The notes beneath the pieces were generated by a model. That model was given only the letters and a program-made list of their open reading frames with translations, had not been told where the DNA came from and did no database searches. From contig NZ_JANYUY010000002.1 in NCBI RefSeq assembly GCF_025060755.1, positions 1 through 64,000 of the forward strand: 64,000 nucleotides of DNA. Reading direction: 5' to 3'. Numbering within the stretch: the first letter of the stretch is position 1; each line of letters opens with the position of its first letter. Shown here piece by piece: positions 16,074-24,757 of this stretch. The position numbers and the translations under genes are program-made. The stretch is from Paenibacillus doosanensis. GTDB taxonomy: Bacteria; Bacillota; Bacilli; Paenibacillales; NBRC-103111.

Positions 16074-16124
16074 AAACGCCTCTGCAAGGCTGCCGGCACG
16101 GCGCCGGCTTACAGGGGCGTTTTT
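16074..16124. terminator. Bidirectional terminator
   Basis: AAACGCCTCTG pairs with CAGGGGCGTTT, with an inner CCGGC/GCCGG stem. TTTTT follows on the plus strand and a shorter T-rich run on the minus strand. Ends the radical SAM gene and the sugar ABC operon. Confidence 0.85.
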
Positions 16125-16156
16125 CGTCTTCACTTTTTTCCATTGCAGCGCGGGCA

Positions 16157-17029
16157 TTATCCTTTCACGGAACCGACCAACGCGCCTTTGGCGAAATATT
16201 TTTGCAGGAAAGGATACACGATGAGAATCGGGAGGGTCGACACCACGATAACGGCCATCTTGATCGTCTGCTCGGGCGGCTTGATGAAATCGCTGTTCGT
16301 ATCCGCAGCCATACCGCTCGCCGCGATAACGATTTGCCGCAGCAATACCTGAACCGGCCATTTCGACGCATCGTTAATATACATAATGGCGCTGAAGTAG
16401 GAATTCCAATAGTTTACCGCGTAGAACAAGGAAATCGTCGCCAAGGAAGGCAGAGACAGCGGCAACACGATTTTGAACAAAATCCCGAAATCGCCGCAGC
16501 CGTCGATCTTCGCGGATTCCTCCAGCCCGTCCGGAAGCCCCTGGAAGAAGCTGCGCAGAATGATCAGGTTGAACGCGCTGATCGCGCTCGGCAAAATCAT
16601 CGCGAAATAGCTGTCCACCAGGCCCATGCTTTTCACTACGAGGAAGGAAGGAATTAAACCGCCGCTGAACAGCATGGTGAATACGATCATCAGATTCACC
16701 GTCTTGCGTCCGTCGAGATCCCGTCTTGTCAGCCCGTAAGCCATCAGCGACGTCAAAAACATACTGATCAGCGTGCCGCCGACCGTCACCCCTATGGATA
16801 CCGCCAACGCTTTAAACAACGTTCCCGTCGACAAAATGTATTCGTACGCATTCAAAGTAAATACCGTCGGAATCAGGACGAACGGCTTGCGCGCCATCTC
16901 TTCGGCCGTCGTGAACGATCCCATGACCACGTGAAGGAACGGCAGCAGCATCAGCAGCGCTACGATAGTCAGAAGCAAAATATTGAAAAAATCGAATATA
17001 CGGCTGGCGATTGTTTTATCTTGAACCAT
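16157..17029 (-). CDS. Carbohydrate ABC transporter permease (LplC-like, CUT1)
   Basis: 290 residues with six hydrophobic segments. The binding-protein-dependent permease motif EAA...G appears as EESAKIDGCGDFGILFKIVLPLS, the loop that docks on the ATPase. It is the MalG/LplC type inner-membrane subunit. It follows the LplB-like gene by 35 bases and has AAAGGAGG before its ATG. As in other CUT1 loci of Bacillales, no ATPase gene is present; a shared MsmK-type ATPase elsewhere is likely (inference). Substrate: see the lipoproteins; pectin-derived oligosaccharides are plausible from context. Confidence 0.92.
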   Translation of the reverse strand: MVQDKTIASRIFDFFNILLLTIVALLMLLPFLHVVMGSFTTAEEMARKPFVLIPTVFTLNAYEYILSTGTLFKALAVSIGVTVGGTLISMFLTSLMAYGLTRRDLDGRKTVNLMIVFTMLFSGGLIPSFLVVKSMGLVDSYFAMILPSAISAFNLIILRSFFQGLPDGLEESAKIDGCGDFGILFKIVLPLSLPSLATISLFYAVNYWNSYFSAIMYINDASKWPVQVLLRQIVIAASGMAADTNSDFIKPPEQTIKMAVIVVSTLPILIVYPFLQKYFAKGALVGSVKG

Positions 17030-17064
17030 GTTTGGATGCCTCCTTTGAAGTAAATGGCTTGGGC

Positions 17065-18018
17065 CTAGTAGATGCCTTCCTCGCCGAATTTCTTGGCCAG
17101 CCAGTTGGAGAACAACACCAGGATCAGGCCGATGACCGATTTGAACAAACCTACGGCTGTACTAAAGCTGAACTGCCCTTGTTTCAAACCTGCCGTGTAG
17201 ACGAATGTATCGAGAATTTCCGCCACGTTTTTGTTCATGGAGTTAAGCAGCAAATAAATATGCTCGAAGCTGGTATCCAGCACGCTGCCCACCTTCAGGA
17301 TCAGCAGAACGATGACGACGCTGCGGATGCTTGGCAGTGTAATATGCCAGATTTGCCGGAAACGCCCGGCTCCGTCCATCCGCGCCGCTTCGTACAAGCC
17401 CGGATCGATAGCAGCCATGGCCGCCAAGTAAACGATCGTTCCCCAGCCCGCTTCCCGCCAAATTACTTGCAGAACGTAAATCGGATTGAACCATTCCTCA
17501 CTCATAAGGAAGTTGACCGGCTGTCCGCCGAAAAATGTAATCAGTTCGTTAATAAGCCCGCCGTCCATCGTCAAAAGCACGAAGGAGATGGATACGACGA
17601 TAACCCAGGACAAAAAGTGAGGAACGTACACGATCGTCTGTACGACGCGTTTGAAATACGAGTTCGTCACCTCGTTGAGCATAAGCGACAGTACAATCGG
17701 CACCGGAAAATAAAACACGATATTGACGAGAAACACGACCAGCGTGTTTTTGAATATGTTCCAAAACTCCGAATCGGTAAACAGTCTTTGGAAATGCTCC
17801 AGCCCTACCCATTCGCTGCCCATGATCCCTTTGTACGGCTGGTAATCTTGAAACGAGATGATAAGCCCGAACATCGGAACGTATTTGAATATAAGGAAAT
17901 ACAGAAATCCCGGTAAAATCATCAAGTAAATATAACGGTTGCGGACAACCCGTTTCAAAAGACTGCTTTTGGGCTTGGGCACTATTACTGCGGAAGACTG
18001 TGCAGCCGTATTATTCAT
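17065..18018 (-). CDS. Carbohydrate ABC transporter permease (LplB-like, CUT1)
   Basis: 317 residues from ATG 18018, which has AAAGGA nine bases upstream; the ATG three codons earlier touches that site. The N-terminus is basic with an extra helix, then six membrane segments. The EAA loop reads YEAARMDGAGRFRQIWHITLPS. MalF/LplB type. Partner of the permease at 16157; together they form the membrane channel for the lipoproteins encoded upstream. The C-terminus LAKKFGEEGIY is the usual ending of LplB-type permeases. Confidence 0.93.
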   Translation of the reverse strand: MNNTAAQSSAVIVPKPKSSLLKRVVRNRYIYLMILPGFLYFLIFKYVPMFGLIISFQDYQPYKGIMGSEWVGLEHFQRLFTDSEFWNIFKNTLVVFLVNIVFYFPVPIVLSLMLNEVTNSYFKRVVQTIVYVPHFLSWVIVVSISFVLLTMDGGLINELITFFGGQPVNFLMSEEWFNPIYVLQVIWREAGWGTIVYLAAMAAIDPGLYEAARMDGAGRFRQIWHITLPSIRSVVIVLLILKVGSVLDTSFEHIYLLLNSMNKNVAEILDTFVYTAGLKQGQFSFSTAVGLFKSVIGLILVLFSNWLAKKFGEEGIY

Positions 18019-18135
18019 CACGTTCATTCCTTTCTATCGTTAAACAATCCTAAGATGCGAACCGATATCGGATAAGACAAGGCTGCCGATCTGCTCAGCA
18101 GCCTTTGCCCTTGAATCACCTCTTATGGAGACCGC

Positions 18136-19671
18136 TTATTTGCCGCCGTTGCTTTTATATTGCTCGTTAAATTCGTCGATGATTTTTTGTCCGCCGTCAT
18201 TTTGCCATTTCTTCACGGCAGCTTGATATCCCGCTTCGTCAATCTTGCCCATAATGAATTGATACGTAGCGTCTTTAATTTGATCCTGCAGTCTTGCGCC
18301 CTTCTCGTTGTACGTTTTGGAGTCGAGGGAAACCGACGGATCGGTCACCATGAATTTCACTGCCGCATTGGATAAATTGTTCGCTTTCTCGGCAACCGGC
18401 AGCGTGTAGAAGGAAGGCGTTACGTTAGTCGTTTCGTATAGAGCCATGTTCAGGTACGGTCTGACTTCCTTCTCAACCAGCTTGCTGTCTGTCGAAGGCA
18501 GCACCTTGCCGTCTTTCTTCGTGTAATGCTCGCCTTCTACGCCGTATTTCAGCAGATCGGCGATTTCCGGAGAGTAGAACTTATCCATCACGTTCAAAAT
18601 CGCTTTCAGGTCTTTCTCCGTCTTCACGGAAGATTTAGGGAACAGAACGACGGTGCCGTAGCCGGAAAGACCCCAAGTCACGTTTTTGCCGCTGCCGTCT
18701 TTAATATCGTTAAGCACATCGTATTTCGCTTCCGGCAAGTTCTTTTCCGTCTTTTCCTGCATCGTTTTGACATCGCCCATCGTACCGATGTAAACACCCG
18801 CTCTGCCTGTATACATCAGGTTTTGCTGGTCCGTTTTGCTCGTAACCGGGAAGTCCTGGTTGATCAAGCCTTCGTCGCGCAGCTTCTTGTAAAATTTAAG
18901 CGTATCCATATATCCGTTGGTCATGAAGTCCGGTATTAGCTTGCCGTCTTGAACGCCCCAGCCGTTCGGCGTGCCGAAATACATCGAAATCGTTTTGAAG
19001 GAGCCGTATATCAAGTCGTTGCGGTCTGCAAGCGGAATCGTTTTATTGCCGCCGGCCAAGTCAGCTTCTTTAAATTTCTTCAGCATGTTGTAAATATCGT
19101 CCACTGTCTGCGGAGCCGGGATGCCGAGCTTGTCCGCCCAGTCCTTGCGGTAGATCAGACCGGAACGGGCCGGCTGTCTTTCCTGATACAACGTATAAAT
19201 TTTGCCGCCGACTTCCGTGTTTTTCAGTACATTTTGATCCAAGCCCTTCAGGTTCGGGTAGTCTTTCAAATAAGGCCCGATTTCCCAGAACTGCCCGTTC
19301 TTGATGGCATCCCGCATTAAGACGAAGGACGCCTGATTTTTCAAATAAACGACTTGAGGCAGCGAGCCCGTTGCGAAGGCGGCTTGGAACTTCTCATCGT
19401 AAGAGCCGTCCGGAACCCATTGAATCTCAAGCTCGGAGTTCGTTTTTTGCTCCAATATTTTCTCGATTTTATCCGACGGCACCTCTGTGGTCTGCAAATC
19501 GGCCATAATCGTAATTTTCACCGGCTGTTGACTGGTCTCGGCGGAATCTGCCGCAGCGCCGCCCGTATCCGTCGCTTTGCTGCCGCTGCTGCATCCGGCC
19601 ATCACGGAACCGGCAAGAGCGAGTGTGCAAATAGCGCTGATCCATTTCAAATCTTTTGAAGATTTTCTCAT
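18136..19671 (-). CDS. Extracellular sugar-binding lipoprotein 1 (LplA-like)
   Basis: 511 residues. A signal peptide with lipobox AGCSSG (Cys near residue 26) anchors it to the outside of the membrane; the rest is a family-1 solute-binding protein of the long LplA type. It probably delivers an oligosaccharide to the two permeases encoded 109 bases downstream. It is clearly paralogous to the lipoprotein at 20172: both share DL(I/V)YG(S/A)FKT, YFGTPN and the KDGK/QNGE block in the same order. The LplA class in B. subtilis belongs to a rhamnogalacturonan locus. GGGAGG lies upstream of the ATG. Confidence 0.92.
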   Translation of the reverse strand: MRKSSKDLKWISAICTLALAGSVMAGCSSGSKATDTGGAAADSAETSQQPVKITIMADLQTTEVPSDKIEKILEQKTNSELEIQWVPDGSYDEKFQAAFATGSLPQVVYLKNQASFVLMRDAIKNGQFWEIGPYLKDYPNLKGLDQNVLKNTEVGGKIYTLYQERQPARSGLIYRKDWADKLGIPAPQTVDDIYNMLKKFKEADLAGGNKTIPLADRNDLIYGSFKTISMYFGTPNGWGVQDGKLIPDFMTNGYMDTLKFYKKLRDEGLINQDFPVTSKTDQQNLMYTGRAGVYIGTMGDVKTMQEKTEKNLPEAKYDVLNDIKDGSGKNVTWGLSGYGTVVLFPKSSVKTEKDLKAILNVMDKFYSPEIADLLKYGVEGEHYTKKDGKVLPSTDSKLVEKEVRPYLNMALYETTNVTPSFYTLPVAEKANNLSNAAVKFMVTDPSVSLDSKTYNEKGARLQDQIKDATYQFIMGKIDEAGYQAAVKKWQNDGGQKIIDEFNEQYKSNGGK

Positions 19672-19943
19672 TTTCTCTTCCTCCCAATTTCATAACTGTA
19701 TTCATAAAAGGAACTTGCTCTGCTTCTAGTAGCTGTGTCTTTCATCTGTCGAGTACTAATGTACCCGCTCAGAAAGATTTCGTACATTATCCCTGACTCA
19801 CATCTTAGAAACCCAGTAATGACGCGGGTTTGAGCATTTCCTATATGCAGAAATTAACCTGCTGAAGCGCCTGCACACCGCTTTTGTAACGGCGCTGAAC
19901 GCCCTGATCGGGCTTATGGATAGCTCCGGCAATCGGACCAAAA

Positions 19944-20119
19944 GAACAAATCCCCCAAAAGCCATCCATGCCGCCGACGCGGCACCACAGACAATGGAAA
20001 TGGGGTACCAAGAGTAATTTCCAGGGTAGTGACGTGATGCTCTGAAGCTTATTCCAATTACTTTCGGGGGAGCCCCCGGATATCCACAGGAAATGGCTGC
20101 GCATCATTTCCTAAACAAC
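19944..20119 (-). repeat. Modular intergenic repeat R1, copy A (modules 1 and 2)
   Basis: 176 bp, repeated at 35072 and 45759. Read on the minus strand: GTTG, module 2 (hairpin AGGAAAT/ATTTCCT, then GGGGGCTCCCCC), the linker TCACGTCAC, module 1 (hairpins TGGAAAT/ATTTCCA and TGCCGC/GCGGCA), then TTTTGGGGGATTTGTTC. Positions 19952-20037 are identical to copy B over 86 bp by my reading. It begins directly after the T-run of the terminator at 20121-20149. Confidence 0.9.
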
Positions 20120-20120
20120 G

Positions 20121-20149
20121 AAAAAACCGCCAAGCGATTCTTAGCGGTT
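20121..20149 (-). terminator. Terminator after lipoprotein 2
   Basis: Minus-strand AACCGCTAA pairs imperfectly with TTGGCGGTT (one bulge) and is followed by TTTT. It lies 22 bases after the stop codon at 20172; repeat R1 copy A starts at its end. Confidence 0.75.
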
Positions 20150-20171
20150 GTGCTATCGGATTATGCATTTA

Positions 20172-21710
20172 TTACGGAGAAGCCGAGCGGCTTTTGCTGT
20201 ACGCTTCTTCGTACTCTTTGACGATTTGGGAGCCGCCCTTATTTTTCCAGGACTCGATTTCGCTGCGGAAGCCCGCGGCATCGATTTTGCCCAAAATATA
20301 ATTATAGGTCGCATTGGTCATAATCGAGGCCAATTCCGTACCGTGGGCATCAAAAGTCAGTGAGGACAACCCTACGGTCGGATCGTGAATCAGCATGCCC
20401 TCATTATCCGCAACAAGCCGGTTCACCTGCTGCAGGATCGGCTCCTGCCCTTGCTCGCTCTGCTTGAATAGATTGGGATTGCTTATATTTGCGATCATAA
20501 GAGACAGCAGCGGACGGACTTCCGCATTCATGCGCTGAAACATATCGGCAGGAACCGCCACTTCCCCGTTCTGAAGCACATAATGTTTGCCTTCCTGCCC
20601 GTACAGCATCAGATTGCTAACGTCTTTATTCATTGATTTATCAAAAAATGTCAATATCGCCTTCAACTCTTCTTGCGTTTTGATCGCCTTCTTGGAGAAA
20701 AGAAACAGCCCGCTGTAATCGGGAATCGACCATACTCCGTAGCCCTTCGGCCCCTGAATGCGGTTGACGAGCGTCAAATCGGCGGCGGCGTTCACCTGCT
20801 TCATTTCCTCCAGCATCCGAGGGGCGTCGGACAGACTGCCGACATAGACTCCCGCCTTGCCGCTGATCAGCATGTAACGCTGCAGCTGCTTGCTGGCTAC
20901 GGGAAAATCTTTGTTCATAATATTCTCGTTGTACAGCTTTTTCATAAAATTCATCGTGTCCATATATTCCGGCGTCTCGAAGTCGGGAATAAACGCGCCG
21001 TTCGACAGCAGCCAATTGTTCGGCGTGCCGAAATAGGAGCTTAGCGTCTTGAATGCGCCGTAGACCAGATCATTGCGGTCAGTCAAGCCGATCGTATCCT
21101 GTTTGCCGTTACCGTCCGGATCGTTCAGAGTAAACGCTTTGATAACCTGATACAGCTCGTCGATCGTCTCCGGCGCCTTCATATTTAGCCGCTCAAGCCA
21201 ATCTTTGCGGATCAGGATGCCCTGCCGGGAGGCCGGGCGTTCATTGTACAAACCGTAATATTTGCCGTCCAGCTTCGTTTCGTCCAGCGTATGTTTGCTT
21301 AGCGTTTTCAAATTCGGGTAATAGTCCAAGTAAGGGCCGATGTCCCAGAACATGCCGGAACGGATAGCGTTTTTTACCAAATTGTAGTCAATTTGCCTTA
21401 CATAGGTAACCTGCTTTAATGTATTCGTTTCCAGCGCATTCATCATTTTATTCGTATAAATATCGTCGGGAATCCACTGTACGTTCAATACGGCCCCGGT
21501 TTTGGCGTTCAGTTCGTTCATAAGCTCGTCCGAAGGAGGTTGAGGCTGAAACAACGGCACCATCATACTGATCGGCGTCGGCGCTTCCTCCGGCTTCGCA
21601 TCGTCCGTCCGGGCATCCCGTTTTCCATAAGAACAAGAGCTCAGGATCAGGATAGCCGCGGCGGTAAGCGCAATCAACCGGACCCGTCGCACGTCATAAC
21701 TGCGTTTCAT
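20172..21710 (-). CDS. Extracellular sugar-binding lipoprotein 2 (LplA-like paralogue)
   Basis: 512 residues from ATG 21710 (GGAGG seven bases upstream; the ATG two codons earlier lies inside the ribosome site). Lipobox LSSCSYG near residue 28, followed by a long family-1 solute-binding domain. It aligns along its whole length with lipoprotein 1, so the pair arose by tandem duplication. It has its own terminator and is divergent from a membrane AraC regulator, which suggests regulation apart from the permease operon. It may present a different ligand to the same permeases, or act as a co-sensor for the regulator (inference). Confidence 0.9.
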   Translation of the reverse strand: MKRSYDVRRVRLIALTAAAILILSSCSYGKRDARTDDAKPEEAPTPISMMVPLFQPQPPSDELMNELNAKTGAVLNVQWIPDDIYTNKMMNALETNTLKQVTYVRQIDYNLVKNAIRSGMFWDIGPYLDYYPNLKTLSKHTLDETKLDGKYYGLYNERPASRQGILIRKDWLERLNMKAPETIDELYQVIKAFTLNDPDGNGKQDTIGLTDRNDLVYGAFKTLSSYFGTPNNWLLSNGAFIPDFETPEYMDTMNFMKKLYNENIMNKDFPVASKQLQRYMLISGKAGVYVGSLSDAPRMLEEMKQVNAAADLTLVNRIQGPKGYGVWSIPDYSGLFLFSKKAIKTQEELKAILTFFDKSMNKDVSNLMLYGQEGKHYVLQNGEVAVPADMFQRMNAEVRPLLSLMIANISNPNLFKQSEQGQEPILQQVNRLVADNEGMLIHDPTVGLSSLTFDAHGTELASIMTNATYNYILGKIDAAGFRSEIESWKNKGGSQIVKEYEEAYSKSRSASP

Positions 21711-21827
21711 CTGCATTCCTCCTTCCTTCTGCTTTCCCCTTCATTCTAACATGACATTGTACACGAAAAAAGTCGAAAAAAACTGGCTTATCGTGACGAA
21801 AGTTTGTTATATTTGTCATGAATGCGA

Positions 21828-21857
21828 TTGATCTAACAACTTTGAACTTGATACAAT
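21828..21857 (+). promoter_or_regulatory. Probable promoter of the membrane AraC regulator
   Basis: -35 TTGATC (21828-21833), 18-base spacer, -10 TACAAT (21852-21857), 46 bases before ATG 21904. The spacing is one base longer than ideal. Confidence 0.55.
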
Positions 21858-21903
21858 GAAGTGACGAGCTTCTGCAGACCAGCGCCTAAGGGAGGGGATA
21901 CCG

Positions 21904-24216
21904 ATGAGAAAATACAGCTTTTTGACCAAAATGACGCTTTTCGGCTGTATTTTGTGTACGCTTCCCGTGATCTTTATAGGCTTTTTCTCCTATATGAAAT
22001 TTTCCAAGGAAATTCAGAAGCAGGTCAACTCGGAGCAGCTGCAAATATTGACTCAAATGAACTCCAACGTCGAGCAGACGCTGCAGACGGTGAATCACGC
22101 TCTGGATCAGCTGAACAATTCGACCGTCATGTCCGAGGTGCTGCGACGGCCTTTTACCGAACAAGATTTCATTTTATATAAAGATTTGCGCAAGGAAATC
22201 AGCAATACCCAGTCATTTTACACGAATCTGGAAGATGTCGTCATCGTCAATCTGAAGCAGAACTGGATGCTGAAAAATTCCGGCTTTTACCGCTTGGACG
22301 AATATCTTCATCATTCGCAAATTTCTAACCAGATGATGCTCCCGAACGCCACGTCGTGGGTTTTGAATCCAAGCTTGTGGTTTTACAGCGAGGAGAAAGC
22401 CAATGCCAGCACCTGCCCCTATACGATCAGTCTCGTTCAGAAGCTCCCTACCCAGGATTTGGACAAGTACGGGCTCGCCATCGCCAACATCTCTTCATGC
22501 AATATGCCCGGCATTCTCGATTATACGCCGCGGGAGTCGGAAACCGTGATGATTTTGGACGATCAGGACCGGGTCATCTACCATAATGATCCTTCCATGA
22601 TCGGCAGATACGCTATCAATACGGGTTTTATTAAAAATCCGGCCATATTCGACAAGCCCTCCGACCAGTTCCAGACGGAAGTGGACGGAAAGAAATATAC
22701 GGCCACTTATTTGCGTTCTTCCTACAACAATTGGATTTATATGTCGATCATTTCGATCGACAGCCTAACCAAGGAATCGGTTAAAATCCGCAATTCGACC
22801 ATCCTTGTCAGCATCATTATTGTGCTGCTGTTCATGACTGTCGCCTGGATCTCATCCAGACGGATGTACACGCCGATCCGCCGGATGATCAAGCAAATTC
22901 CCGTCAAGGATGATAGCTTCGGCGGGGCCCGGCAGAACGAATTCGATCTGATCGGCAGCATCATGCAGGACTTGTCGTTATCCAAAAGCAGGCTGGAACA
23001 GGAGACCCACCGCCATTTCCAGCAAGCGCGCGACTTCTTCCTCATGAAGCTCTTCCAGGGAACGATGCGGCGCAAGGACTTGACGGAGAAAACGGAGCAG
23101 CTCGGCTTCAGCGACAAACTGGACGGCTGGAAGGTCATGTCGGTCATTACCGTGCAAATCGATACGCTCGAAGACACGTCTTACGAAAAGGACGATCTGG
23201 ACCTGCTGCTCTTCGCCATCAGCAATATCGCCGAAGAAACGATTCCTGCCGGCTTCCGTCTGCCTCCGGTATCGATCGATCAGACGCTCGTCATTCTGGT
23301 CGGTCAAGAGGAGCGGCATTCGGAGGAATATACCCGCTGGATCTACTCGCTTACGGAATCTTTGCAGCAGATGATTCAGAACATTTTGAAGCTGAAGATC
23401 AGCATCGGCATCAGCCTGCCGTTCAACGACTTGAAGCATACGTCCATCGCTTACCGCGAAGGGCTGGAGGCGCTCAAGCATCGCATTCATCTGGGCGTCG
23501 GCGTCATTATCCATTACGCCAATATGAACGCGGGCAAGCATCAGCTCAATCTGGATTATCCGTGGCTGACGGAGAGCGAGATGTTCGACGCCATCCGGCT
23601 GGCCGACGAAGCGAAGGCGGTCGAGTCGTTCGAGCATTTGATGCAGACGATTTTCAAGCATGAAATGTCGCCGCAGGAATATCAGGTGCCTATGATGAGG
23701 CTGCTTAACAATCTGCTCATTATGATCCAGGAGGCCGGCATTCGCCTCAATCAGCTTAATCCGGGCGGCGAGTCGTACTATGAGGAGCTGAACAAGCTTC
23801 ATCTTGGCAAAGAGATCGAGGAATGGTTCCTTTCCCGGCTGATCCTGCCTCTGCTGCAAATTTTCCGCGAGCGGCTCGACTCGCAGTATCAGAGCATTTC
23901 CGAGACGGTGCTCGACCGCATTCACAAGGAGTTCGACACCGAGCTGACCATCGAGCAATGCGCGGCGGATTTGCATTATAACGCCAATTATTTAAGCAGC
24001 GTGTTCCGCAAGGAAACCGGCCAAACGTTCAGCGATTATTTGACCTCCTTCCGCATGACGATGGCTAAAAAATGGCTGATCGAGACGGATATGCCGATCA
24101 AAGATATCGCTCAGCGGCTGCAGTATCAGCCGCAAAACTTCAACCGCTTTTTCCGCAAGCATGTCAGCATGACTCCGGGCCAGTACCGCGAGAGCTTCCG
24201 GAAAAATCAATCCTGA
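21904..24216 (+). CDS. Membrane-bound AraC-family regulator with extracellular sensor
   Basis: 770 residues. TM1 (about 10-30) and TM2 (about 297-317) enclose an extracellular region of 260 residues, probably a dCache-type sensor; a linker and a middle region of about 300 residues follow; the last 100 residues carry two AraC helix-turn-helix units (LTIEQCAADLHYNANYLSSV and MPIKDIAQRLQYQPQNFNRF). This architecture is common in Paenibacillus next to lplA-type transport genes: the sensor detects a sugar outside the cell and the cytosolic end activates transport genes. It is divergent from lipoprotein 2, its likely target. AGGGAGGGG precedes the ATG. Confidence 0.92.
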   Translation: MRKYSFLTKMTLFGCILCTLPVIFIGFFSYMKFSKEIQKQVNSEQLQILTQMNSNVEQTLQTVNHALDQLNNSTVMSEVLRRPFTEQDFILYKDLRKEISNTQSFYTNLEDVVIVNLKQNWMLKNSGFYRLDEYLHHSQISNQMMLPNATSWVLNPSLWFYSEEKANASTCPYTISLVQKLPTQDLDKYGLAIANISSCNMPGILDYTPRESETVMILDDQDRVIYHNDPSMIGRYAINTGFIKNPAIFDKPSDQFQTEVDGKKYTATYLRSSYNNWIYMSIISIDSLTKESVKIRNSTILVSIIIVLLFMTVAWISSRRMYTPIRRMIKQIPVKDDSFGGARQNEFDLIGSIMQDLSLSKSRLEQETHRHFQQARDFFLMKLFQGTMRRKDLTEKTEQLGFSDKLDGWKVMSVITVQIDTLEDTSYEKDDLDLLLFAISNIAEETIPAGFRLPPVSIDQTLVILVGQEERHSEEYTRWIYSLTESLQQMIQNILKLKISIGISLPFNDLKHTSIAYREGLEALKHRIHLGVGVIIHYANMNAGKHQLNLDYPWLTESEMFDAIRLADEAKAVESFEHLMQTIFKHEMSPQEYQVPMMRLLNNLLIMIQEAGIRLNQLNPGGESYYEELNKLHLGKEIEEWFLSRLILPLLQIFRERLDSQYQSISETVLDRIHKEFDTELTIEQCAADLHYNANYLSSVFRKETGQTFSDYLTSFRMTMAKKWLIETDMPIKDIAQRLQYQPQNFNRFFRKHVSMTPGQYRESFRKNQS

Positions 24217-24255
24217 CCGGCGGCGTGCGCGAAATTGGCGGGCCGAAGGTGCGGC

Positions 24256-24300
24256 AAACCAAAGCAGGCTTCCCGGGTGGGAGGCCGCTTTGGTTTTTTT
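24256..24300 (+). terminator. Terminator after the membrane AraC gene
   Basis: AAACCAAAGC (24256-24265) pairs with GCTTTGGTTT (24287-24296), followed by a run of T. Confidence 0.9.
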
Positions 24301-24452
24301 CGTTGTACCGGACTCCTGCTAAGAGCCCGAGATCAAGCAGGCTTCGCTATGCGGGAATAGTCTGAAGAAGCCGATGGCGCTCGCGTTCGGGAGATGGCAC
24401 TCGCAACGGCACAGCGGCCGTTATATCAACCCAATCGGCCATTTTCGATTTC

Positions 24453-24586
24453 TAACGGACGCAGATGCAGCTATTGGTCGCCATAGCCGCCTTAGAAAGC
24501 CATTCGGAGCTATTTAAGCGCGCTGATGACCGTTTACGTTTAAAAAACGTCTGTTTGCGACGAATTTAGCTCGCTGGCGTCCGTTA
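24453..24586. repeat. 134-bp imperfect palindrome R3 with perfect 10-bp ends
   Basis: Starts TAACGGACGC and ends GCGTCCGTTA, an exact 10-bp inverted repeat. The similarity continues inward (AGCTA and GTCGC occur in both arms at nearly equal distance from the ends). There is no open frame or ribosome site. It resembles a miniature inverted-repeat element, but only one copy is in the window and I see no target-site duplication. The surrounding gap 24301-24757 contains nothing else that I can support. Confidence 0.6.
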
Positions 24587-24757
24587 ACCTTTGAAACGGT
24601 TCGATGCCCGGCTCAGGGGCTGCCCCGCTGCAGTTCCCTTCTAGGCCGTTCGAGCGCTTGCCCGTTCCTGAGAAATAGGCTTTGGCGAGCGGTGTTGCAG
24701 CCAAGCCATTGTCTAAACGGATACGTTGGACGCCGCGGCTTGTTGTTCACCACGCTT

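Larger units (their letters stand above)
19672..20171. other. Intergenic region carrying repeat R1 copy A
   Basis: Separates two paralogous lipoprotein genes on the minus strand. From right to left it holds the terminator of the upstream gene (20121-20149), repeat R1 (19944-20119), and about 270 bases that should contain the promoter of lipoprotein 1. In 19838-19943 a plus-strand frame is open without a start codon and runs into R1 (stop near 20010); I do not regard it as a gene. Confidence 0.6.

Noticed and set aside
19838-20010. Plus-strand open stretch running into R1 copy A, resembling a protein C-terminus
   Set aside because: No start codon or ribosome site; the R1 part recurs at 35072 behind unrelated sequence. 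It could be a gene remnant, but I cannot support it.
19944-20119. R1 as a group IIC intron, which also inserts after terminators
   Set aside because: Only 98-176 bp long, no GUGYG start and no domain V sequence seen.
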